Assembly: GCA_037039685.1 (NCBI GenBank)
Contig: JAWNGF010000001.1
Span: forward strand, 3,286,001 to 3,350,000
Source: Ceratobasidium sp. AG-K
Lineage: Eukaryota; Basidiomycota; Agaricomycetes; Cantharellales; Ceratobasidiaceae
DNA: 64,000 nt
Direction: 5' to 3'
In this document: positions 12,931 through 24,222 of the stretch, one piece after another
Layout of the letters: every line of letters begins with the position of its first letter
Numbering within the stretch: position 1 is the stretch's first letter
Program-made: the position numbers and the translations under genes
Notes under the pieces: generated by a model
Told to the model about the DNA's origin: nothing
What the model saw: the letters and a program-made list of their open reading frames with translations, nothing else
Databases searched by the model: none

Positions 12931-15900
12931 TCATTTCGCATCATTGGAGCGGCGCGGAGACGCCTCCTTTATCGTCTCCTCACTCGTCACCGTACGAGAT
13001 GGTGTGATTCGTACGGCCATTGGTGATGAAACAGGGGTGGTAAACTCGGCCGTGGTAGGAGAGGCAGTGGGCGATTCGGCCTCGTGAGATGTCTTGGACG
13101 GTGTAACTGGCGCGGCTTCCATTGCTCGCAGCGGGCTATTCGTGGCCTTGATGGGTGTAGGACCCGCCGACAATACCGCCTTGACTGGAGTCGTAGACGC
13201 GATGCCTCGTGATGGCGTGCTCGGCACAGACTGAATCTCGGCCTCCTTCACCGGTGTGAGCGGAGGACTGGGTGTTCTAGGGAACGTCATATCGGGCAGG
13301 GGTGACGGCAACCTCACGTCCAATGCCGGCACACCATCGCTTGGCCGACGAGGGGGCAGAGCAGGTGCCTCAGTCGGAGAAAGGGTACCTGTTCGCGCTG
13401 GAAGAGGGGGCGGTGAGACTGCCGTATCCTGCACCTCGGTGGAACGCTCGGGGTTCAGCGCCGCCGCTCGGGACGCCGGGTGGATCGACTTGCCCGGCCG
13501 TGGTGGCAACCTCGGCGCAAAATCAACTTCGGGCAGGGTTGGGGAAAAGTTGGGTGGAGCGTCGGCCACCTGGACAATGGTGTGAGCCGAGCCATAGTCA
13601 ATTTTGACCGGAGCCTCGCCAGCTGGCTCGGGGGAAGGTCCCGCACTGGCGCCTTCTCTTTCTCCTTTTCGTCGTGAGACGAGATGCCTTGGGCCTCGTG
13701 GAGCGATGGTTTTGCCGAGTGTCCAGACACAGAGCCAGCTTTAGAGTCCGTCTTTTCGCCCTTTTCTGGCCCAAGTGAAACTGTGGCCCCTAAAGAAGAG
13801 TAATCCGGGAGCTCATCGCCAGTAGTCGGGGCCGCGAATGTTGCCGTATCAGGAATATGGAGAAACGAGCTCGAGGCAGGAGAATTGTCTTCCGGCTTGT
13901 GCTCGTCAAATAGCATTGGAGCTGATAACCGTCAATGTGGTGTCGCATGATCAAGGTGAGATCGTACCGTAGCTAATGAGGTCTTCCATCACCGTGTCTT
14001 TCATGGTCCCGACATTCAGGAGATCCGAACTCCCGCGTGGAATCTCATCTTCTCCAAAGACCACGGCGCTGAACACGATTGAGAGGTTACGCGCGTCCAT
14101 CCTAAACTAACGTCAGTGGAGCCCTTGTGAATGAACAGTTACTTACTTGTTCTTTTGCGCCCGCCCAGCCACTCTGGCCAAGTGCTCAATGACCACTCTG
14201 ACGGTGGCTTGATGTACGCCGGGAAGCCGTCGCAGCTTGCCCCGCAGAATCATAAACCCGTTCTTGATGTGTTCATCTGAAATAAACGTTAGAGCGTCTT
14301 GCGGGCGTAGGCAGGCGTGCTTACGGCGACCAGACGAGTGCTGAATCCGTTCCGCAAGAGGAAACTTGAACAGTGGCTCGGGAAGCTCACGGAGATACCG
14401 CTGTAGAGAGTCAGCACCCATCTGATCTGTATACGATCACCTACTTTGAGCAACGAACCAATACAAAACACGTCCGTCGTCTTGTCAAACTCAAACTGTG
14501 TCTCGTCCTTTTCGACTCGGTGAATGAGCTATAGACGCGATGAGCACGCGATTGTTGTTAGTTACTAGCCACTTACGTCTTGAATAATTGCTTGTTTTCC
14601 AGAAATCTAATATCCAAAGTTAGCGCTAAACAACTCAATAAGATCGGTACTCACCCGGTAGATCCCCTCGGAATCGAGCCCTATACAAAATTGGTCAAAG
14701 AGAGCCACATGAACTTCTGCTCACTCACCTCGCTCGTCTACGGCTTTGACAGCCTTGGCCACTAGCCCTGGCACAGCGCCATCTTCTAGATTCCGAGCCG
14801 CTGCATAATCCAGAAGCGAAAATCCAAAGATGAGATCCGACGAGTCCCCATATGTATAATTCTGGTACAGTGTTCGTTTGGGTAAAACACGTGAAATGTG
14901 CTCTGGGATAATCTGATGTGCGGCCAGAATCTCGCGCTCGGGGTTAACCATGGCAATGACGGACTGAGCCTGGTAAGCAAGCTGGGTGTTCGTCGTATTG
15001 GTTGCGCTGCCCGCGGGTTAGTACAGATTGACTGGGGCCAAAAAGGCTTACATGAGTGTGTCGGTGTATCCCCGAAGCGCTTTTGTGACTTGGGTTGATA
15101 GATCAACCATGAATGTTTCGAGGCTCTATAAACTTGTCAACCAGCATCCCAGCTCTCATACACAACATACCGTAAACCCAGCTCGAATGACATTCCCTCT
15201 CCATCGTCGTAGGGTCTCGAGCTTGTACACCACTTGCCGATATTCTTTATCTGTTATGAAATTAGATCGAGATCATAGGGTACCCCACAAACGCACCAGC
15301 CTCCTCGGCCTCTCGCTTGGCCCTAACGTTCCGCAGCGCGATATTACCTCTCTCGGAACCTTCGCGCAACGAGCCACCACCGTCCCGCTTGCTGTCCAGG
15401 AACGATTTGAGCTGATTCAATCCTTTCTTGCCTAGGAACGGTCAAATACAAAGCAGGAATCAATAGGCGGCAACCTACTTTGTTGGGCAAAGTCTTGCAC
15501 AGCAGCCCGTGGACCTGTCGACGGAGGAGGTGACTTGGCACGATCGGGGCCCTCGCCTCGAGACGTCGTGCTCGCAAGCCCTGTCGAACTCGTTGCGGCA
15601 GCCGTATTGGGAGCCGGGTGCGATCCGTTCTTGGGGTCTGCAAAGTCTGCGGACGTAAGGTTGGTGTACGAGGGTGGGGGCGAGAAGGTTTCCTGTGAAG
15701 GAGAAAACAATGGTTGAGAGTGGCTGTGGTTGTGTGTGTGCGGGTTGGCAGGCATAGGTATGCTGGGTGCGATCCTTGATTCCTCTGCCTCCTGGCACTT
15801 TCGGCGGTATAGTTTCTGAGCTCGAGGAAGCTGATTTTCGGCGCATTCCGTGTATGTGTTGATAGATTCCTTCATATCCTCGTGAATACGTTGACGGGTA

Positions 15901-16476
15901 CGCTCTTGTGTCTCCTGTATATCTTATTAGCAGATGTAGAGCTAGCTCAACCATGCTAACCCTAAGCTCGCGAAGCGGCCGGATGACATCCGAATTGATC
16001 GCAGAGCAGAACGCGGTTCGGGATTGGACCTCTGTGTGTTGTGTGAGGAGCGAACAGGGTCGTGCAATTAACGTACCTCTGTCGAGAGTATCGCGAACCT
16101 CGCGCCAGGCAGCGCGTGCCTGGGTATACTCCATGCCAATGTCGAACGCTGCATCCTGCTGTTTCATACGTTTGTAAAGATTCTTGAGCTCTTCGATGCT
16201 AGTAAATAGTCAGACTTGCTCGCGTAGAAAGAGATATTGCCTACTATTGACCCTCTATTCGTACGCTGGGCGGAATATGAGTATTAGATAAACGCATCAG
16301 TGATCACTTACCGCTCCGCAAAGAAGGTGAGGTAGCATGACTTGAGCACATTAAGGTGGCGGTCAAAATGAGGAACTGGCCCTGTGACAATGTTAATACA
16401 CGGCCAGTATATGTAGTATATACTTGCCGTTGCGAGCATCGAGCTGAACGCCCTCGAGACTCGGTCGGGAGGCCAT
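12931..16476 (-). CDS. RGD1: F-BAR/RhoGAP protein, Rgd1-like
   Basis: GTPase-activating protein for Rho-family GTPases that binds curved membrane and controls polarity and actin. The start at 16474-16476 (MASRPSLEG) is followed by an FCH/F-BAR module (PHFDRHLNVLKSCYLTFFAER, SIEELKNLYKRM, AFDIGMEYTQARAAWREV) interrupted by a His/Pro/Ser-rich insert near 15.55-15.75 kb. The coiled segment KREAEEADKEYRQVVYKLE is next. The RhoGAP domain (about 14.1-14.8 kb) has the arginine-finger motif GIYRISG, YLRELPEPL and KNKMDARNLSIVF. The C-terminal 300 or so residues are Ser/Pro/Thr-rich with repeated PSRTV/TPVK and proline runs, possible SH3 and kinase sites. It is divergent from the next gene over 132 bases. 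The domain order matches Rgd1/Rga8; the exact orthologue is inferred. Confidence 0.8.
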
Positions 16477-16608
16477 CGGTGTCGATTGACAATGCGTGCT
16501 GGGGCGGTCTGGGTTACGTGCCAGACCCTGAGATGGACCCGCGGATGGACCCTCGAGAATCGCACGTGATAGTTTCCTATTGCACAGGGGCCACTCGACC
16601 TCTGTGAC

Positions 16609-18205
16609 ATGACCGACTTTGAACAGCATAGGCGGCGGCTACGGCGAGCGCTGCAGCACGAGGGCTTTGCCAACATGGACTATGCCAGTCCAAACAGCTC
16701 TGTCTCGAGCCTCTCCAGTAAGTCATTGCCACCCCATTTTGCATTGTCGCTGACACGCCCAGGCTCTGGTGACATTGTGTTTTCTTCTCCGGCTCTTGCT
16801 GCAACCCGCGACAACGAAGTAGTCATCGACTTTGGGGCCGAAGAAGAAAATGACCATGGTGGAATATTTGCGTGGCCAGCGGTGGAGTCACCAGCTGCGC
16901 ACTCTCCCGCTATTCGCCCCACACAACGCAGGTCCCAAACCTCAAGCTCCACCGTTTCAACTCCCCAAGTCACTACCAGTTTTAACGAACGATGGAGCCA
17001 GGCCCTGGCAATTGCAATGAACCGCGAGTCCGACGATCCTACTACTTCTCTCGGACGCCGCATCGCCGCCCGTGAACTGCGCCTATCACAAATGCAATCT
17101 CAAGGGCAAACAGCCACTGCAGCCTCGGAGCCGTTTCCCACTGCCAGGCTTGTGTCCCGCACCACCATTCCAGTGTCTGAACCCGAACCTCCTGCGGATC
17201 TCAGGCGCTTGGCGACAACACGCGAGGCCGAGCGTCAATTACATTACCGTGATTGGCATCGTCTAGGGTTGCTTGACCCTTCGTCACCAACCGCAGGGTC
17301 GGACAATGCAGGATTATCACCTGGGCGACTGATCCCGACAGCAACATATGCCAGAAGACGCTCTCGGTTCCCTTCAGCCTTGGACTCTAATGGGGATGAA
17401 CAAGAGGACGAAGGATCGTCGGACATGACCCAACGCGTGAGTGCTTCCAAGCGCCCATCATTCATTTACTGATTTCCTATAGCTCCACCGTCGTAGCTTG
17501 GTGTCGGATTCCCAGTTGGAGCAGATAGAACGGGAGCGCGAGCCATCGAGTTCCAATACGCGGCTCATAGACCCAGACCGGCGTCTCTCACGATCCCGCA
17601 TATCTATATTCGGTGGTCGAAGCTATTCACGAGCTGCGTGGTATGATGGTACGTTCCAGGGCTATTGTTGCCGGCATTCATTGTTCACCCTTCATTTCGG
17701 GCATTACGGTAACATTATCTCTAGGCGCCAACGACCCCAATGGAGAGCACTTCTGGGACGACGATACTCCGGCCGCTCGAAGTCGATATTGGAACGCGCG
17801 TATGAGTTCAGCCACCGACGACCTTCTCGCACTAGCCAGTAAGTCCTTCTCCACTTCCCCACCCCCCCAGGGTCTCTTTCGAGTACTCGGTCGCTACACC
17901 ACTACCGAGTCAGGATGGAGTCTCACACACTCGGCCACCTTGTTTTGTTCCCACCTACAGCCGAGATATTGGCCCTCCTAACACGCCTTCAATCTTCTGC
18001 AGCTGCCGAGCGCCAGCATGCGCCAGCCACGCCTCCCGGACTGGGAATCCCCGAAAGCGGAAGCAGACGCGAACACACGGTCGCTCCCGCATCGACGAAA
18101 TCGACACCAAGTCCATTGCCAAATTCGCTGGAAAGCATGTTGTTACCTACGCCAAGACAGCGGTTTATCGCTGCTTTCAAGGCAGGGCCGAACTCAGTCT
18201 CCTAG
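16609..18205 (+). CDS. Unrecognised Ser/Arg-rich, probably disordered protein
   Basis: Four exons join in one frame: 16609 to about 17436; about 17482-17648; about 17726-17838; about 17961-18205. The product, about 450 residues, starts MTDFEQHRRRLRRALQHEGF and has long stretches rich in Ser, Pro, Thr and Arg, two short acidic patches (NGDEQEDEGSSD, HFWDDD) and a Leu-rich helix near the end (ATEILALLTRLQSS). No domain is recognisable. It shares a 132-base divergent promoter with the RhoGAP gene, so the two may be expressed together; this is inference. Splice sites are good GT-AG pairs, which supports a real gene despite the absence of a known family. Confidence 0.65.
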
Positions 18206-18667
18206 CGCTCTCCTTTATTCACCAAACCCTCATCTTGCTTGAACTATATGCGCTTTCTTGTCTCTATCATGCTCTCCTTTGCTCATCCGTTGCATACCTC
18301 ACACGACCGCCTTGTTCTTGGTACTATGTTTCTTTCTTCTAGATATCGATTATGTGGTCGAAATTGTAATCAATACGCACGATCTCCCAGTTAATCTGCA
18401 TGTCTGATGCGTCGGGTGGCTTACCAACGCGTGGCACAGGATTCAGGTAGGTGCTCATTGATAAGACCAAGTATTGGTAACTAGCACACATGATACAGCA
18501 ACCATGCTGGGACAAGTTCTTCGCGTTCTCGTCACCGAATCACCTCGGCCTCGTTGCTGACCAATCACTAAGCACCCACCCAACAAGAGGATCCCATAAA
18601 TTGCTAGCTTCCCCGGTGCGCCCCCAAACCTTTCTTCGCGCCTGGCATATACCCAAACCTTGCGACC
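18206..18667. other. Intergenic: 3' end of the Ser/Arg-rich gene and oxygenase promoter
   Basis: No coding or RNA feature recognised. CATAAATTGC about 70 bases before the oxygenase ATG could serve as a weak TATA element. Confidence 0.4.
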
Positions 18668-20066
18668 ATGGTAGGTAGACCTCGGCTACCCCAACGGAAA
18701 TCTCACTCTTGTTCGCAGACATATACAACCACCCCCGAAGGGGCCGTCGCAATCTCTTACAAGACTCTCACCTCGAACCCCGAGTCACTCGCGCCCGCCA
18801 TCGAGCGTGCATTTGGATCGTCACCCGACTGCCTTGGCCTGCTAGTCGTGACTGACCTACCGCCCGAGTACCCGGCGAAACGAGAACGTTTATTGAGGCT
18901 AGCGGCGGCATTTGCCGCCCTTCCTGAACAGGTCCGTGAAAAGTATAGCGACGAATCAACAAAGTATAGTTTTGGATGGAGCTGGGGAAAGGAAATTATG
19001 AACGGGAAGCCCGGTATGTGTTCAAATAAGACTAGTCGAACCAAACTCACATGGGTTCAGATACGCTCAAAGGATCCTATTATGCTAATCCCGTTGTGGA
19101 CGATCCCGACGTCAGCGCTGAACAGCGAAAGGTACATCCCGAGTACTATGGGAAGAATATATGGCCTGCCGAGAATGAACAAGGAGTTGAAGGCTTTGAG
19201 GAGGCTTTCAAGGATTTGGGCCGGTACGCCAATAAATCGCTTGCGAAATGAAATATAACTAAACCGAAATAGATTTGTGTTTGGTGTAGGGCGCCAGGTT
19301 GCGGGTGCATGCCAATCGTTTGGTGAGATGATAGGGCCACGTTCTTAGCTCGTGTTCATACTGATACTGCAGTGTCTCAACATTTGTCCGATCTCTCGGT
19401 TTCGTTGGAGGAGTTGTTGACCAAGGGCCATACCTCCAAAGCCCGTATGTTCTTCGATCCTACTTTTCACCTTGCCCTAAAATAGACACCAGGCCTACTC
19501 CACTACTTTCCCCCCACTGCGGAGAATCCACTTCCTGCAGAGGATGAGCCAGTCGACTCCTGGTGCGGTTTCCACTTGGACCATTCCATGTTGACAGGCA
19601 AGTAATTTCTACATTTCATTACAAACTCGGCCGACACATACTTCCAGGTCTCTGCTCCGCGATCTACCTCCAGCACGCCACGTCTTCAGGCCAACCCCAA
19701 ATTGTACCTGCACCTTCTGCCCAATCCGGACTCTACATCCGTACTCGAGGCGGTGAGCTTGTCAAAGTGTCGATCCCTGCCGACGCACTCGCTTTTCAAA
19801 CTGGCGAAGCGCTCGAGTTGGCAACTGCTGGTCGCCTGCGCGCTACTCCCCATTGTGTTCGAGTTGGTGCAGGTCCCGGCGCCGAGACTGTCTCGAGAGA
19901 GACCTTTGCTCTGTAAGTGTTAGCTTGTTCAAGTCACCTCCCACTAATACGTCATAGGTTTATGCAACCCGATACTGAGCAGGTCCTTTCGGACAAGGAA
20001 ACTTTTGGCGATTTCTCAAAACGTGTGTTTGCGGAACATTATGATCCTGCGCCTATCGCGGGATGA
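18668..20066 (+). CDS. 2-oxoglutarate/Fe(II)-dependent dioxygenase-like protein (isopenicillin-N-synthase fold)
   Basis: Likely an oxidoreductase of the plant/fungal 2OG-Fe(II) superfamily; the substrate is unknown. The ATG at 18668 is followed at once by GTAGGT, so the first exon probably holds one codon and a 48-base intron (18671-18718) separates it from TYTTTPEGAVAISY. The frame is the same if that intron is retained. The DIOX_N-like part contains LGLLVVTDLPPEYPAKRERLLRL and LPEQVREKYS. The catalytic core has the iron-binding HxD in WCGFHLDHSML, the distal His in RATPHCVR and an Arg in VSRETFALFMQP expected to bind 2OG, so all core residues are present. About six introns; length near 350 residues. 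A stand-alone gene, convergent with the RRM gene, with no pathway neighbours. Confidence 0.8.
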
Positions 20067-20599
20067 TGCACTCGATGTAATCAAAATTAATTGAATTTAT
20101 ACTATATGTTACACAACACAACCCATTTTAGACTGACCGTGAGCGAGGTGGCGAAATTTTGTTGATTGGCGCAGCCGAGTATCGCTAGCAGCTCAGAAAC
20201 TTAGGTCAGCTGTGCTCTTGCTGGCACTTTGCAAGCAGGCTACGTTATCTCCACCCAGCCGCTGCATGTCAAACTCATGGCTAGCATTGTGTTCACACCA
20301 AGGTAGCCGGTCGCCAACTTCAGAGCCCTCCTGGTCAAGACCAGTTGTGCGGAGCATCTTGAAAAATCAAGGCACATTTCGTAAATAGCAGGAGCAGGAC
20401 ACTGTACACACAGAAACTCGAGAGCAGTAATGGGCAAGGCATATCACTTGGGAAGTCTCAGGCTTGGCAGAATTGGTCGGATCGCATAGAGAAGCCCGTC
20501 GAGTTCAGAACGGAACAGGAGCATAAGCATCTAAGCCAGGGAAACAAAGCAAGACATTTTGCCAGTACTGAGAAGGGGTTGTTTTCGCCGCCGGTTGCT
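20067..20599. other. Convergent intergenic region
   Basis: 3' flanks of the oxygenase and the RNA-binding protein. No gene, repeat or RNA recognised. Confidence 0.4.
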
Positions 20600-22248
20600 T
20601 CAGTACCCAGAGGCTTCGCGCCGTGAGCCAGGGGGACCAGAACGGCTGGAGTTGCTTGGGATCGGTGGCCCAGAAGAGTAACTTGAGGGATAGCCACTGT
20701 AACCAGAGGCATAACGTTGGTCAGGAGGTGCATACCGATGTGCAGGAGAGGTCGAACGGCGCCTGCTGTATCGATGCTGAGTCAGCGGCGGATTGCCTAC
20801 ATGGAAAGACCTTACCTGTAGGACGGGTGCGATGAGCGATACTCCGCAGGAGGTGGGGGGTAGTCGCGGCTATCCCAAGGTTCCCGTCAACGTGGATACC
20901 AGAAGGCAAGCAATAAGAACACCCACCTAGTTCGGTCATATTCTTCGCGGCGAGTTGGTGCAGGGGCAGAGTAACCAGGGTAGGGTGGTCGACCTCGCTC
21001 TACAGCCCCACCATATGGTCGAGGGGGGTACGCCGAATCTCGGGGTGGTGGAGGCATAGTCTCATAGTGGGCGTAGTATGCAGGGCGTTCGTCTCGGTAG
21101 GGAGCAGGAGCTACTCTTCGGTACTCGTCATCGCGCCCACCGCGAGGCTGTGGGGGATACGCTTCGCGGGTTTCCCGTGCGGGAGGAGGACCACGGTAGT
21201 CCCGAGCTGGAGGTGGCGGAGCATAGTAGTCAAGGTACCTGTCTCGGCTGGCAGCCGCAGAGTAGCGAGTGTACTCCTCACGATACGGTGGGTACTCCCT
21301 AGGCGGATACGGTGCTGGATGGTGGCCATGCTCTTTGCGGTCAGAGTATCGGCCTTCATCGCGTCCCCGATAACTGTTCCAGAACGGTCAGCCTAGCCGA
21401 TGAGAAAATATCAGATACACTCACCCCGGCATCGCATTATTGGGGCATTCCCTGCTCCAAGTGGTCAAAATTTTATACGTTGCCTAATTTGAGAAACAAA
21501 CCTTGCCCAATGGCCATGTGTTCCACACTTGAAGCATGCCCCAGGCTCGCCAACATACTTGGCCGTTCGCCCGCCGCCATGAGAGAGCTCTACTCGAATT
21601 TTGTTACCCATAAAGTACCCTTCGTGGTACTTTGCCACACTCTCCTCAGCAGCTTCGCGCGAGTCGAATTCCTAAGGAAACATATACCCTGTGTTGCTAG
21701 ATTAACGTTGATGAGTACTCACCACAAAGCCATACCCAAGCCTGCGAGGTAAGATATCAGCAATCGAGTCCAGAAATACAGCCTCAGAGACGTACTTGAG
21801 CTCAATCGAGACAATCGTCCCAATCTTTCCAAAGCAAGCCTGCAGATCCTCTTGACGAGTTTGTTCGGGCAAGCCACCGATATAAACCTTATTTGGCTGA
21901 AGGCACGAGCAAACGAGCAACAGCGGGAAAACAGAGCAACAAGCGTAAGCTCAACCAGTCTCAAGAAACCAACGCAGCTAGCCTAGGTCGAGGATAGCAT
22001 GAGAGTAGAGCGACAAGCACCTTTATCTGTTTTTCTCCACGCTGGTGGCTATCGTTGGCGCTATGCTCAGAGGACGGGGCTGGGGGGTTGTCGTCAGCAT
22101 GTTGATTGTGCCCAGAGTCCCCGTTCGCGTTGCCATTGGTGGACGCAAGATCGTTGGACATCATAGGAGTTTGTTCTCTTTCGCTATCGGTGGGGTCCCT
22201 TCCGTTACGAGGAGGCGTGGAGACCACGGTAGCAGGAGGCGAGGACAT
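20600..22248 (-). CDS. SR-like RNA-binding protein (RRM + CCHC zinc knuckle + Arg/Pro/Tyr-rich tail)
   Basis: Predicted pre-mRNA splicing or mRNA-export factor of the nucleus. The start at 22246-22248 (MSSPPATVV) is chosen because the upstream frame has no supporting ATG near a promoter signal. A disordered Asn/Ser/His-rich N-terminus leads to one RRM: RNP2 KVYIGGLPEQ and RNP1 LGYGFV-EF, split by an intron. After VELSHGGGRTAKY comes a zinc knuckle CFKCGTHGHWAREC (C-x2-C-x4-H-x4-C), also split by an intron. The tail is rich in RD, RE, YR and PPP clusters and ends SGPPGSRREASGY. This order resembles plant RSZ and animal SRSF7 proteins, but the tail has few RS dipeptides, so assignment to classical SR proteins is inferred. 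Confidence 0.82.
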
Positions 22249-24222
22249 CTGGGCGCTCAACCGGTGATGATGTAGCGTGCTTTCTGCTGAGAAATCATCT
22301 GATCCATTAGCGCCGTGCCACCCGTGAACAAACAAAACAAACCTCAAAGAAATTCAAGCCAAAGGGTTGAAAGTTGAAACACGGCTCCAAAGCCTCTCCC
22401 AAGCAAGCCTTCCTATGAGCTCTCATAACAACAAACGCGCGAGCTCGGAGCACTTTGTGCTTTCTAAATCATCTTGAAATGACAAATTTAGGCTCTTACG
22501 TATGTTGAACCAACCAGGAGCCCTTTGCCCTCGTCTTCCCACGTCAAACCAGGCTCTCCGTGGTCGGATATATCCTCCATATGGACTCACTTGTTTGTCT
22601 GCCCGTTGCCCATGCTCGGGCATTTTGACATGTAATCTTGCCCTGTACATATTTTCACCTCAATCCGACTGGGACCGCTAGCGGCTGACACGCCCTGAAG
22701 TATCATTGCTATCCCGGTGAGCTGCCAAACCATGGCGAGGGTCTAGCTTCATCCCTTGCCTCGAATCTATTTATACTGCCAAAGATTAATTGTGCATGCC
22801 CGATGTCGCCAGATCGGACCTAGTGTTATGTAACACTGGTACTGGGTGTATGCACTCCGACATTCGTAGTAAACTCACGAAAACACCCCAACTATATAGC
22901 TTTGTAGTGACTGGGCCTTTGCAACGACACGTAGCGTTTCGACTCGGTATCCGCAAAGCGAACACAATCAGCTTAGATGAATTGCTTTCGGTAAACTTGC
23001 CGTTTTCGGCTCACAAACTAACGGATGGGATGTGCTGGTGTCCTGAATCGGGGAATTAATAACAGAGGTCGGTGACAGAGGCACAGGCCACAGCGACACG
23101 CGAGGGCCTACATAATCAAGGCCTAGGCCAGCCGATTATGTCCGGCCTGGTTATCGCTGAGCGGCTAAAGCATTGACAGAGTGTTTAAACTAACCAGTGC
23201 ATGTTGTTCTCATCTAGGATTATAAAGGACAACGGTAATCGCCGTGAACAATCGCTCCTGATTCCCAGACACAACTAGGTTTGAACAGTTCACTTGTCAA
23301 CGAAACGAGTGATACGGAGCTCGGGCATGTAGTGAGGCGGAGAGTCCAACGTGCGAACTACAATTTGAGCATCTCGGTCATACATCCAGACAGAGACATT
23401 TCGCCATTGGAGCGCCGATCCTCACCCAGCGCTATCTTTTTTCGACAATGTGACAACGGGTCCAGGTATGCATAGCAACACGGACATCACTTCGACTTTT
23501 CACAATCCATCAGTCCCTCGAGTGCCAAGTCCGAAGCATAAAGCAAGGCATCAGCGAGCGCTGCCATTCTTCAAAGCAGCGCCACCGGGGATCGACATTC
23601 CCAAAAAGTGGCTATGCGATATACCTGACGGGTCATGTCACCCCGGCGTCTAATCGAACTTGGGTTTGTGGATACGGTGGTTTGAACTGCCGCAACAATG
23701 CTCACAGGGATGTCCGAACCTCGAGGTACTTGGGCGCAATCGTCAATCATTCAATATTTGTTGCCGGTCCGGTTATCTGGAACTTGGTGTTCCGCTCAGC
23801 GCTTGAGATGAACAAATGGAAACCCGGATTGATCAAAACATGGTCTAAATTGCGCGCTTGCCGAGAGCCCGAGCACACTGCCCACGCACAACCGATCCAC
23901 GTCCAACTTTTTTGTCGTCGATCCACGAACGCGAGCGTGACCGCACGTTGGTCACACCTGTCTTTCGATCATTCCGAGGTACGACGGACTCATTTTTTTT
24001 TGACGCAGGCACAACCGTTGCGGAGATGAGGAGATGGGACCTGCCAAGGCGGGCGTGAACTGAATTCAAGGTATCGATTCCACCAACTCTGGATATATTA
24101 CGCGCACTTGTAACCACAACCACATAAAGGAAAGACAACGAGCCCAGAAATCTAGTCCGTAGCGTGAATAGAAACAAAACAGTCCGCCGGATTCAAATGA
24201 ATCCCAAATAGGCAACCAAAAC
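22249..24222. other. About 2 kb without a supportable gene
   Basis: Only short frames in all phases with no family similarity. A TATAAAGG at about 23220-23230 has no recognisable gene behind it. The left end holds the promoter of the RNA-binding protein and the right end the 3' flank of the glucanosyltransferase gene. No repeat or transposon signature seen. Confidence 0.45.

Noticed and set aside
23220..23230. TATAAAGG box
   Set aside because: No gene with any support lies downstream on either strand, so it was not listed as a promoter.
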